A DNA stretch of 64,000 nucleotides from positions 31,983 to 95,982 of the forward strand of contig DATGQE010000006.1 in NCBI GenBank assembly GCA_035304345.1, written 5' to 3'. Under the pieces are notes generated by a model. That model had not been told where the DNA came from, did no database searches, and worked only from the letters and a program-made list of their open reading frames with translations. Every line of letters begins with the position of its first letter. Positions within the stretch are counted from its first letter, which is position 1. A program made the translations under genes and the position numbers. This document shows positions 24,389 to 32,754 of this stretch, piece by piece. The DNA comes from IDS-8 sp035304345. Its GTDB lineage: Bacteria; Pseudomonadota; Gammaproteobacteria; Steroidobacterales; Woeseiaceae.

Positions 24389-26910
24389 CGTTTCCTGCCT
24401 TTCGAGCCGCGCCTGAAGGGGCGCGCGTCGCGCGCGACACTGCGGCCGGTGGCGCTGCCGCCCGCCCGCGACGTACCCGCCCTGGCATCACGCGCGGTGC
24501 GCGCTGCTGCCGGCAGCGCAGCGGGTTCCCGGCCGCGGGCGGTCCTCGCTCCCCCGGACGCGACGGCCGCTTCACGGGCGGCGCGAACACGGTCGATCGC
24601 GGCCAGCACGCGCTCGGGAGTCGCGGGGGCGTCGAGCTGCGGGGAGACGCGGTAGTCCGCGACGCCGGCGATCGCGTCGCGGAGAGCGTGGAAGACCGAC
24701 AGCCCCAGCATCAGCGGGGGCTCGCCTACCGCCTTGGAACGATGGATCGTCTTCTCGCGGTTGGCGGCCGATTCCATGATCCGCACCCGCCAGTCCACCG
24801 GCAGGTCGGAGCAGGTCGGTATCTTGTAGGTGCTCGGCGCGTGCGTCGCGAGCTCGCCCGCGTCGTTCCACCAGAGCTCCTCGGACGTGAGCCAGCCCAT
24901 CCCCTGTATGAACCCGCCCTCGATCTGCCCCAGGTCGAGTGCCGGATTCAGCGACCGGCCGCAGTCGTGCAGGATGTCGACACGCAGCAGCCGGTACTCG
25001 CCCGTGAGCACGTCGACGATCACCTCCGAAACGGCGGCCCCGTAGGCGAAATAGAAGAACGGCCTGCCCGTGAACGTCCCGCGTTCGTAGTGGATCTTCG
25101 GCGTGCGATAGAACCCGGTCGCCGACAGCGAGACGCGTGCGAGCCACGCGAGCCGCACGAGCTCGGCGAAACCGACCACCTCGCTTCCTACGCGGACCTC
25201 GTTGTTGCGGAACTCCACCTCGCCCTCGGCGCATCCGAAGTGCCCGGCCGCGAAGCGGATGAGGCGCTTCCTGATCTTGCGCACGGCGGCCTGCGCCGCC
25301 TTGCCGTTCAGGTCCGACCCGCTGGAGGCCGCGGTTGCCGAGGCGTTAGGCACCTTGCTCGTGTCGGCAGCGGTGATCTTGATCCGGTCGATGTCGATCT
25401 GCAGCTCCTCGGCCACGACCTGCGCCACCTTCGTGAGCAGCCCCTGCCCCATCTCGGTGCCGCCGTGGTTCAGGTGCACGGTGCCGTCGGTATAGACGTG
25501 CAGCAGCGCGCCTGCCTGGTTCAGGTGCGTCGCGGTGAACGAGATGCCGAACTTGACGGGCGTCAGCGCAATGCCGCGCTTCAGCCACGGGCTCTGTACG
25601 TTGAACGCGCGTATCGCCTCGCGCCGGCGCGCGTACTCCGAGGTCTGCTCCAACCGGCGCACGATCTCGTGCAGCACGTTGTCGCCCACCTTCTGCCCGT
25701 ACGGCGTGACGTCGCGCTCGCCGATGCCGTAGAAGTTGCGCTTGCGCACCTCGAGCGGATCCAGGTGCAGGTGCCGCGCGATCTCGTCGACGACGTGTTC
25801 GATGGCGAACATGCCCTGGGGCCCGCCGAAGCCGCGAAACGCCGTGTTCGACACCGTGTTCGTCCTGCACCGGTGCGAGACGATCGTGACGTGCTCGAGG
25901 AAGTACGCGTTGTCCGAGTGGAACATCGCGCGATCGTTGATCGCACCGGAGAGGTCGGCAGACCGCCCGCAGCGGGATACGAGGCGCAGCTCGATGCCCT
26001 GGATCAGGCCGCTGTCGTCGAAGCCCACGTCGTAGTCGATCACGAAGTCGTGCCGCTTGCCGGTCAAGAGCATGTCGTCGTCGCGGTCGAGGCGCAGCTT
26101 GCACGGCCGGCCCGTCTTCCAGGCCATGACCGCGGCGATGCAGGCGATCAGTGCCGCCTGGCTTTCCTTGCCCCCGAAAGCGCCGCCCATGCGGCGGCAG
26201 GACACGACGACGTCCTTCGCCTGGCGGCCTAGCGCCGCCGCCACGAGCTGCTGCACCTCGCCCGGGTGCTGGGTCGAGCTCCAGACCACGAGGTCGCCGT
26301 CCTCGGCCGGCAGCGCCATCGCAACCTGCCCTTCGAGGTAGAACTGGTCCTGGCCGCCGCAGCGCACGCGGCCCTGCAGGCGGTGCCGCGCGCCCGCGAG
26401 CGCTTGGCGGCTGTCGCCGCGGCGGATCGTCTCGGTCGGCAGCACGAAGGACTGCCTCTCGAGCGCGGTGAGCGGATCGAGAATCGTCTCCAGCTCCTCG
26501 TAGTCGACCTGCGCGAGCCGGGCGGCGCGGCGCGCGGCCATCGGGGACGTCGCCGCCACCGCGAACACCGCCTGCCCCGCGTACTCCACGAGGCCGGGTG
26601 CGAGGATCGGGTCGTCGTGCACCACCGGACCGCAGTTGTTCTCCCCGGGAACGTCGTCGGCAGTGATGACGTCGACGACACCCGGTGCGCGGCGCACGCG
26701 ATCGAGGTCGAGCGAGCGGATGCGCGCGTGAGGCTTTGCGCTGAGGCCGACCGCGACGTGCAACAGGCCGCGCGGCTCCGGCAGGTCGTCCGTGTACAGC
26801 GCCTCCCCGCTGACGTGCAGCCGGCTGCTGTCGTGCGGAATCGCCTGCCCGACGCCGCCGGCGATCGCCCCGGTCGCCGCGCGCTGCTCAGGCGAGCTTC
26901 TGGCGTCCAT
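24385..26910 (-). CDS. xdhB: Xanthine dehydrogenase, molybdopterin-binding subunit
   Basis: The 841-residue large subunit carries the molybdenum active site for hypoxanthine to xanthine to urate oxidation. Motifs include VSGEALYTDDLPEPRG, GQDQFYLEGQVAMA, RRMGGAFGGKES, FRGFGGPQGMFAIEHVVDE, EMGQGLLTK and near the end GEPPLMLG with the presumed catalytic Glu. The ATG at 26910 overlaps xdhA by 23 bases. After the normal end (about TPERVLAAIDRV) there is an extra tail of roughly 65 residues rich in Ala, Arg, Gly and Ser ending in GRKR. It looks disordered and is not a usual feature of XdhB. Confidence 0.94.
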   Translation of the reverse strand: MDARSSPEQRAATGAIAGGVGQAIPHDSSRLHVSGEALYTDDLPEPRGLLHVAVGLSAKPHARIRSLDLDRVRRAPGVVDVITADDVPGENNCGPVVHDDPILAPGLVEYAGQAVFAVAATSPMAARRAARLAQVDYEELETILDPLTALERQSFVLPTETIRRGDSRQALAGARHRLQGRVRCGGQDQFYLEGQVAMALPAEDGDLVVWSSTQHPGEVQQLVAAALGRQAKDVVVSCRRMGGAFGGKESQAALIACIAAVMAWKTGRPCKLRLDRDDDMLLTGKRHDFVIDYDVGFDDSGLIQGIELRLVSRCGRSADLSGAINDRAMFHSDNAYFLEHVTIVSHRCRTNTVSNTAFRGFGGPQGMFAIEHVVDEIARHLHLDPLEVRKRNFYGIGERDVTPYGQKVGDNVLHEIVRRLEQTSEYARRREAIRAFNVQSPWLKRGIALTPVKFGISFTATHLNQAGALLHVYTDGTVHLNHGGTEMGQGLLTKVAQVVAEELQIDIDRIKITAADTSKVPNASATAASSGSDLNGKAAQAAVRKIRKRLIRFAAGHFGCAEGEVEFRNNEVRVGSEVVGFAELVRLAWLARVSLSATGFYRTPKIHYERGTFTGRPFFYFAYGAAVSEVIVDVLTGEYRLLRVDILHDCGRSLNPALDLGQIEGGFIQGMGWLTSEELWWNDAGELATHAPSTYKIPTCSDLPVDWRVRIMESAANREKTIHRSKAVGEPPLMLGLSVFHALRDAIAGVADYRVSPQLDAPATPERVLAAIDRVRAAREAAVASGGARTARGREPAALPAAARTARDARAGTSRAGGSATGRSVARDARPFRRGSKGRKR

Positions 26911-28420
26911 ACGCGTACACCGTCGTTGCGAGCTCGCCCGAGGTCTCGAGCCAGAAGCGGTACAGCAGGTTCGTGGCCACGCGCCGCCGGTACTCTGCCG
27001 ACGAGCGCATGTCCGTGAGCGGCGTGAAGTCCTGCTCCAGCGCGCCCATCGCCTGCTGCACCGCCGGCTCGTGCCATTGGCCGCCCGCGAGCATCCGCTC
27101 GCACGCGGCGGCGCGCTTCGGAATCGCGGCCATGCCGCCGTATGCCGCGCGGAACTCGCGGACTCCTGCGCCGTCGAGCTCCAGCCGGAACGCGGCGCAG
27201 ACCGCGGAAATGTCCTGGTCGAAGCGTTTCGACACCTTGTACGCGCGCACGACCGTCCGATCGCGGCGCCGCGGGATGCGCACCGCGACCAGGAATTCGC
27301 CGGAAGCGAGAGCCGTCTTCCGGTAGGCAAGGTAGAAATCGCCGAGCGGCAGCTCGCGCACCGCCTCGCCCCGCCGCAGCACGAGCGTCGCATCCAGCGC
27401 GAGCAGCACCGGGATCGAGTCGCCAATCGGCGAGCCGTTCGCGACGTTGCCGCCGAGTGTGCCCGCGTTACGGATCGGCGGCGAAGCGAACCGCAGGAAG
27501 AACTCCTCGAGCTCGGGGTACTCGGCGAGGATTGCCGGTATCGCGTCCGTGAGCGTCGCGCCGGCGCCGATCTCCACGTGCGCCGCCTCGCGCCGGATCG
27601 CGGAGAGTGCCGCCACGCCGCCGGTGTGAATGACGGTGCTCAGCTCGCGCAGGCCCTTCGTCACCCACAGCGCGACGTCGGTGCCGCCGGCGAGCAGGAC
27701 CGCATCCGGGTGGGCGATCACCAGGTCCGCGAGCTCATCCAGCGTCGCCGGTGCGAAGAAGCGGCGCTGGCCGTGCTCGATGGCGAGCGAACCCGATCGC
27801 GCGAGCGATGCGAGGCGTGCCGCGCGTTGCGCTTCGTCGGCCCCCGCGGGCGTTCCGTGCGGCGCGACCAGCCAGTCGCCGCCCACCTCCGCGGCACCGA
27901 GCCGGTACATGGCTTCGGCGGCGCGTACGATCGGCGCGTAGCCGGTGCAGCGGCACAGGTTGCCGGCGAGCGCATCGTCGATCTCGCGGCGCGTCGGGTT
28001 CGAAGCGTTCTTGTACAGGGCGAACAGCGACATCACGAACCCCGGCGTGCAGAAGCCGCACTGCGAGCCGTGGCAGTCGACCAGCGCCTGCTGCACCGGG
28101 TGCAGCCGTCCGCCGGGAGCGCGCAGGCTCTCGACCGTGAGAAGCTCCTTGCCGTCGAGCGTGGGGAGGAAACGGATACAGGCATTGACCGCGCGAACGC
28201 GCAACCCGCCGCCGCCCGGATCGGGCTCGGCGAGTGCCACCGTGCACGCGCCGCAATCCCCCTCGGCGCAGCCTTCCTTGGTCCCGGTGCGGCCGAGGTC
28301 CTCGCGCAGGAACTGGAGCACCGTGCGCGTGGGATCGGGCCCGCGGAGCTCGATCACCTCGGCGTCGAGCACGAACCTTACGGTGTCGGCTCGCTCGGCG
28401 CTGGCATGATCGATGGGCAT
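26888..28420 (-). CDS. xdhA: Xanthine dehydrogenase, FeS/FAD small subunit
   Basis: The 510-residue subunit transfers electrons from the molybdenum site to NAD. The first [2Fe-2S] cluster is given by EGCAEGDCGACTV with a later NACIRF Cys. The second is given by CGFCTPG and NLCRCTGY. The FAD domain follows with LLAGGTDVALWVTK, IGAGATLTD and GTLGGNVANGSPIGD. Length and domain order match bacterial XdhA, where the FeS and FAD domains are fused. It is preceded by hiuH with a 15-base gap. Confidence 0.95.
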   Translation of the reverse strand: MPIDHASAERADTVRFVLDAEVIELRGPDPTRTVLQFLREDLGRTGTKEGCAEGDCGACTVALAEPDPGGGGLRVRAVNACIRFLPTLDGKELLTVESLRAPGGRLHPVQQALVDCHGSQCGFCTPGFVMSLFALYKNASNPTRREIDDALAGNLCRCTGYAPIVRAAEAMYRLGAAEVGGDWLVAPHGTPAGADEAQRAARLASLARSGSLAIEHGQRRFFAPATLDELADLVIAHPDAVLLAGGTDVALWVTKGLRELSTVIHTGGVAALSAIRREAAHVEIGAGATLTDAIPAILAEYPELEEFFLRFASPPIRNAGTLGGNVANGSPIGDSIPVLLALDATLVLRRGEAVRELPLGDFYLAYRKTALASGEFLVAVRIPRRRDRTVVRAYKVSKRFDQDISAVCAAFRLELDGAGVREFRAAYGGMAAIPKRAAACERMLAGGQWHEPAVQQAMGALEQDFTPLTDMRSSAEYRRRVATNLLYRFWLETSGELATTVYAYGRQKLA

Positions 28421-28435
28421 GGGATCACCGGGTCA

Positions 28436-28783
28436 TCAGCTTCCGCGGTAAGTCGTCCAGCTCCAGGGCGAAACCAGCAGGGGCACGTGGTAGTGGGAAT
28501 CTCCGCCGAGGTTCACCCGCACCACGACCTCGTCGAGGAACGGGGGATCGCCGCGCGCAGCCTTGCACGCCGCGAAATAGTCGCCGACGAGGAACTCGAG
28601 CTCGTAACGGCCGGGGCGCCACGTCTGCGCGTCCAGGAGCGGCTTGTCGGTGCGCCCGTCGGCGTTGGTGACGGCCGTCGCGACCAGGTGCCTCCCGTTC
28701 TCCAGAGAAAACAGCTTCACCGTCACGCCGGCGCCGGGGCGGCCATGGGCGGTGTCCAGCACGTGTGTCGTCAGGCGTCCCAT
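28436..28783 (-). CDS. hiuH: 5-hydroxyisourate hydrolase (transthyretin-related)
   Basis: The 115-residue protein has the transthyretin-like fold and the family's three signatures: the N-terminal LTTHVLDTAHGRPG, a central NADGRTDKPLL and the C-terminal YRGS tetrapeptide, with HYHVPLLVSPWSWTTY before it. These contribute the His, Arg and Ser/His residues that hydrolyse 5-hydroxyisourate to OHCU. It is the first gene of the long minus-strand purine operon, and its start faces the divergent dehydrogenase pair across 117 bases. Confidence 0.95.
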   Translation of the reverse strand: MGRLTTHVLDTAHGRPGAGVTVKLFSLENGRHLVATAVTNADGRTDKPLLDAQTWRPGRYELEFLVGDYFAACKAARGDPPFLDEVVVRVNLGGDSHYHVPLLVSPWSWTTYRGS

Positions 28784-28900
28784 TTACGGCCATTCTAGCA
28801 GGCTCCCCGGTCGGCCCCCTGCAGGCGCCGGCGCCCGTCCCCGGGGCGCCGGAAATGCGGTTGTGCTAGTTTTGGGGCAGCAGGCGGCACGGGAGTTGGA

Positions 28901-29497
28901 ATGGACGGCGATGGCCTCACGCGCCGGGGCTTCGTGCAAGGCTCGGGCGCGGTGGCGGCGGCGGCTTTCGCCCGCCTCGGAGCTGCCGGAGTGCTGGCGC
29001 TGGGCCAGGCCGCGTGCCGCGCCCGGGACGAGGGCGCCGCTTTCACCACGCTCACGGCCGCCGAGGCCCGCGAGCTCGAAGCGATCGCCGCACGCATCCT
29101 GCCCGCCACGGACACGCCGGGCGCGCGCGAAGCCGGCGTGGCCTGGTTCATGGACCGGGCCCTGGGCTCGTTCATGCAGTCGAACCTGCCCTTCGTGCGC
29201 CAGGGGCTGCGCGCCTTCCAGGAGGCGATTCCGGCCACCTACCCCGGCGCCCGCGCGTTCTCCGATCTCGACGAAGCCGACCAGGATGCGTGGCTCGCGC
29301 CGCACGAAGGACAGCCGTTCTTCGAGCTCGTGCGCCTGCTCACGGTGGCGGGGTTCCTCGGCATGACGTCCTACGGCGGCAACCGCGACCACGTCGGCTG
29401 GACGCTTCTCGGGATCGATCCGGCAGCGCACACGCATACCCATCCTTTCGGCTGGTACGACGCGCGGGCGGCGCGCGGCGAACCCGATGACGCCTGA
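28901..29497 (+). CDS. Tat-exported gluconate 2-dehydrogenase subunit 3 family protein
   Basis: The 198-residue protein has a twin-arginine signal (TRRGFVQGSG followed by a hydrophobic AVAAAAFARLGAAGVLAL stretch) and a possible lipid-attachment Cys in LGQAACRA. The mature part contains LTAAEARELEAIAARILPATDTPGA and LTVAGFLGMTSYGGNRDHVGW, the hallmarks of the small subunit of membrane GMC dehydrogenases. It overlaps the GMC oxidoreductase gene by 11 bases. It probably escorts that flavoprotein through Tat to the periplasm. No cytochrome c subunit is encoded next to it. Confidence 0.88.
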   Translation: MDGDGLTRRGFVQGSGAVAAAAFARLGAAGVLALGQAACRARDEGAAFTTLTAAEARELEAIAARILPATDTPGAREAGVAWFMDRALGSFMQSNLPFVRQGLRAFQEAIPATYPGARAFSDLDEADQDAWLAPHEGQPFFELVRLLTVAGFLGMTSYGGNRDHVGWTLLGIDPAAHTHTHPFGWYDARAARGEPDDA

Positions 29498-31157
29498 GCA
29501 GCCCCCCTTCCCCGCGCGCGAGCCGGTCGATTTCGCGATCATCGGCGCCGGCGCCGCCGGCGGCATCTTCGCCCGCGAGCTCGCCGCCGCGGGGTTCGAC
29601 GTCGTGCTGTTCGAGCAGGGGCCCTTTCGCCGGGCGAGCGATTTCACGCACGACGAGATCGCGGTGATGCTCAACTCGGAGCTTTTGGGAGGCGGGGCCG
29701 CGGTGCACGGGCAAACGTTTCGCGACGACCCGGGCAAGACGGCGCAGGTGCCGGCAGGAGGACCGCCGCCCGCCATGTACGCCCAGGGCGTCGGTGGCAG
29801 CACCGTGCACTTCTCCGGGAACTTCTGGCGCTTCCGCGAGAGCGATTTCCGCGAGCGCAGCCTCCTCGGCCCGATCGCGGGCACCAACTTCGCCGACTGG
29901 CCGATCACGTACGAGGAGCTCGAGCCCTGGTACACGAAGGTCGAGTGGGAAATCGGCGTCTCGGGCGCGCCCGGACCCTCCGACCCGCCGCGATCGAAGC
30001 CGTACCCGCTGCCGCCGATGCCGGTGAAATCCGCGGGCGTGCTCCTGGAGCGCGCGGCGCGGAAGCTCGGGCTGACCGCCCAAGCCGCACCGCTCGCGAT
30101 CCTGTCGCAGCCCTACCGGGGCCGTGCGGCCTGCGTCAACTGCGGCTGGTGCCTGGGCTTCGGCTGCGAGGTCGGCGCCAAGTCCTCCACGCTCGCCGCG
30201 CTGATCCCGGACGCGCTCGCGACCGGCCGCCTGGAGATCCGCAGCGAATGTGCCGTCTACCGGCTGGAAACGGACGCGCACGGCCGCGTGAGCGACGTCC
30301 TGTACTACGATGCCGAGCGGCGCGAGCAGGGGCAGAAAGCACGCGCGGTCGTCCTGTGTGCCAACGGCGCGGAGACGCCGCGGCTGCTGCTCGCCTCGGC
30401 GAGCGGGCGTTTCCCGGACGGGCTGGCGAACTCCAGCGGCTACGTCGGCCGCAACCTGATGTGGAACTGCCACGGTGAGGCGCGCGGCGTCTTCGAGCAC
30501 CCGCTGAACGAGCACAAGGGCGTGCAGACCACGCGCATCATCCTCGATTTCTACGAAGCGGATCCCGCCCGCGGCTTCTATGGCGGCGGCGGCCTGGACG
30601 CACGCCCGTTCCTCTCGGCCGGCCCGATCATGCACGCGCTGCTGGGCATGCCGCCCGACCTGCCGCGCTGGGGTGCCGAGTTCAAGGAGTGGCTCGCGTG
30701 GTCGTTCACCCGCCAGATGATGATCCTGGCGAGCACCACGTCGCTGCCGCTGGACCGCAACAACATCACGCTCGACCCGACGCACCAGGACGCGTGGGGA
30801 CGCCCGGCCATTCGCGTCACCTACCGGGATCACGACGACGACCTCGCGACGGCGCGCTTCCTGCAGGAGCACGCGATGGCCCTGCTGGACGCCGCCGGTG
30901 CGAAGCGCGCATGGGCCACACCGGTCGCGCCGCAAACGATCGGCGCGCACCTGCTCGGCACGTGCCGCATGGGCGACGACCCGGAAACCTCGGTGACCGA
31001 CCGCTGGCATCGCAGTCACGACGTGCCCAACCTGTTCGTCTGCGACGGGTCGAGCTTCGTGACCTCGGGCCGCGGCCAGCCGACCGAGACCATCATGGCG
31101 CTCGCGTTCCGCGCCGCCGATTACATCGTACGCGCCGCGCGCGCGAACGAAATCTGA
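29487..31157 (+). CDS. GMC-family flavin oxidoreductase
   Basis: The 556-residue protein binds FAD through FAIIGAGAAGGIFARELA near the N-terminus. It also shows GGSTVHFSGNFWRF, a Cys-containing ACVNCGWCLGFGCEVGAKSS segment that may hold an FeS cluster or disulfides, and the C-terminal HLLGTCRMG and GRGQPTETIMALAFRAADYI motifs with the active-site His region. It resembles large subunits of gluconate or alcohol dehydrogenases. It has no signal peptide, so export on the back of the Tat subunit is likely. The sugar or alcohol oxidised cannot be named. The lipoprotein RidA homologue follows after 25 bases. Confidence 0.88.
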   Translation: MTPEQPPFPAREPVDFAIIGAGAAGGIFARELAAAGFDVVLFEQGPFRRASDFTHDEIAVMLNSELLGGGAAVHGQTFRDDPGKTAQVPAGGPPPAMYAQGVGGSTVHFSGNFWRFRESDFRERSLLGPIAGTNFADWPITYEELEPWYTKVEWEIGVSGAPGPSDPPRSKPYPLPPMPVKSAGVLLERAARKLGLTAQAAPLAILSQPYRGRAACVNCGWCLGFGCEVGAKSSTLAALIPDALATGRLEIRSECAVYRLETDAHGRVSDVLYYDAERREQGQKARAVVLCANGAETPRLLLASASGRFPDGLANSSGYVGRNLMWNCHGEARGVFEHPLNEHKGVQTTRIILDFYEADPARGFYGGGGLDARPFLSAGPIMHALLGMPPDLPRWGAEFKEWLAWSFTRQMMILASTTSLPLDRNNITLDPTHQDAWGRPAIRVTYRDHDDDLATARFLQEHAMALLDAAGAKRAWATPVAPQTIGAHLLGTCRMGDDPETSVTDRWHRSHDVPNLFVCDGSSFVTSGRGQPTETIMALAFRAADYIVRAARANEI

Positions 31158-31182
31158 CCAATCCAGACAGGGGGGATCATCG

Positions 31183-31668
31183 ATGACCGCTATCCGACTG
31201 CCGATCGTGTGCATGGCCGTGCTCACCGCGGGCTGCCAGCCGACACCGGGGGCGCAGGCTTCCGCCGGGGCCGCGCAGGCGAGCGCCCCGGTGGTCGAGT
31301 ACATTGCCGGGCCCGGCCTGGAGAACCTCGACCTGCCGTTCTCGTCGGCCGTGCGCGTCGGCCACACGCTGTACGTCTCCGGCATGATCGGCAACCTGCC
31401 CGGCACGCTCGAGCTCGCGCCCGGCGGCATACAGGGCCAGACCCGGCAGGCGCTCGAGAACATCGCGGCGACGCTCGAGCACGCGGGCTCCTCGATGGAT
31501 CGTGTCGTCAAGTGCACCGTGTTCCTCGCCGACATGGGCGAATGGCAGGCGATGAACGAGGTCTACGTCACGTTTTTCGAGAACAAGCCCGCCCGCAGCG
31601 CGCTGGGTGCGAACGGTCTCGCGCTCGATGCGCGCGTCGAGATCGAGTGCATCGCGACGATCGGCTGA
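31183..31668 (+). CDS. Lipoprotein-type RidA (YjgF/UK114) family protein
   Basis: The 161-residue protein starts with a lipoprotein signal (IVCMAVLTAGC, lipobox LTAGC) and a low-complexity Ala/Ser linker. A complete RidA domain follows: FSSAVRVGHTLYVSGMIG, TRQALENIAATLEHAGSSMD, VKCTVFLADM, then FFENKPARSALG and LDARVEIECIA with the conserved Arg. Cytosolic RidA hydrolyses reactive enamines and imines. Here the signal sequence puts the domain in the periplasm or outer membrane. Being next to a periplasmic dehydrogenase, it may act on that enzyme's product, but this is inference. A GGGGGAT ribosome-binding tract precedes the ATG. Confidence 0.85.
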   Translation: MTAIRLPIVCMAVLTAGCQPTPGAQASAGAAQASAPVVEYIAGPGLENLDLPFSSAVRVGHTLYVSGMIGNLPGTLELAPGGIQGQTRQALENIAATLEHAGSSMDRVVKCTVFLADMGEWQAMNEVYVTFFENKPARSALGANGLALDARVEIECIATIG

Positions 31669-31769
31669 GTCGCTTCGCGTACGGTCGGGCATCGCTGCCG
31701 TTCCCGGCGTCGCCCACAGGCGCCGGCGTGCGGTAGGATGGCGCGTCTCACAACCACAGGGAAGGCAGG

Positions 31770-32741
31770 ATGACGGAACGGGTACAGCTGCTCGGGATCA
31801 GCAATGCAATCGTGGACGTGCTCGCGCACGTGGACGAAGCCCTGCTCGCGAGGATCGATGCACCGCGCGGCTCGATGACGTTGATCGACGAGCACAAGGC
31901 CCGTGAGGTCTACGGTTTGATGGGACCCGCGACCGAGGTATCCGGCGGCTCCGTCGCCAACACCGTCGCCAATTTTGCGAGCCTCGGCGGCCGCGCCGCG
32001 TACATCGGCCGGGTCAAGGCCGACCAGCTCGGGGACATCTTCGTGCACGACATGCGCTCGCTCGGCGTAGACGTCCGGCTGCCGCCGGCGGCCGATGGCC
32101 TGCCGACCGCGCGCAGCTACATCCTCATCACGCCCGACGGCCAGCGGACGATGCAGACCTATCTCGGCGCCTGCACCCAGCTCGCCGTGTCCAACATCAC
32201 GCCGGAGACGGTCGGCGACCCCGAGATCCTGCTGGTCGAGGGCTACCTGTGGGACCTGCCCGAAGGTCCCGCACTGATCGAGAAGGCCATGGCCATCGCG
32301 CACGACCGGGGCGCGCGCATCGCGCTTTCGCTGTCCGATTCCATGTGCGTGGATCGCCACCGCGCGGAGTTCACGCGCGCGGTCGAAGGGCACGTCGACA
32401 TCGTGTTCGCCGACGACGACGAAGTGATGTCGCTCTTCGAGACCGCAGACTTCGCCGCCGTCGAGCGCAAGGCGGCGGAGCTCGGCAAGCTGTTCGTGAT
32501 GACCCGCTCCGAAAAGGGCTCGGTCATCGTCGAGGGCGAGGTCCATATCCGGCAAGAGGCGATCCAGGTACCCCGGGTGGTCGACTCGACCGGCGCGGGC
32601 GATGCGTACACGGCCGGCTTCCTGCACGGTCTTGCGAACGGCAAGGCACTCGATGCCTGCGCCCGGTTCGCGACCGAGTGCGCCACCGCCGTCATCCAGC
32701 AGGTCGGCGCCCGCATCGAGAAAGGGCGCTTCTCGCCCTGA
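31770..32741 (+). CDS. PfkB-family kinase, adenosine kinase-like
   Basis: The 323-residue sugar/nucleoside kinase has VSGGSVANTVANFASLGGRA near residues 55-75, the substrate-side GTMT-like segment (TPDGQRTMQTYLGAC), the DDDEVMSLF region and the C-terminal DSTGAGDAYTAGFLHGL with the anion hole and catalytic Asp. The N-terminal GISNAIVDVLAHVDE and the overall pattern match bacterial adenosine kinases, which convert adenosine to AMP, more than ribokinases. It would fit the purine-handling theme of the window. An AGGGAAGGCAGG tract precedes the ATG. The P450 gene follows after 13 bases. Confidence 0.82.
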   Translation: MTERVQLLGISNAIVDVLAHVDEALLARIDAPRGSMTLIDEHKAREVYGLMGPATEVSGGSVANTVANFASLGGRAAYIGRVKADQLGDIFVHDMRSLGVDVRLPPAADGLPTARSYILITPDGQRTMQTYLGACTQLAVSNITPETVGDPEILLVEGYLWDLPEGPALIEKAMAIAHDRGARIALSLSDSMCVDRHRAEFTRAVEGHVDIVFADDDEVMSLFETADFAAVERKAAELGKLFVMTRSEKGSVIVEGEVHIRQEAIQVPRVVDSTGAGDAYTAGFLHGLANGKALDACARFATECATAVIQQVGARIEKGRFSP

Positions 32742-32754
32742 CCGGGCCCGCGCC

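Noticed and set aside
22563..24590. A 675-codon minus-strand frame spanning puuD, xdhC and the xdhB end
   Set aside because: It overlaps three well-recognised genes in another frame and has the Arg/Gly/Ala composition of an off-frame reading.
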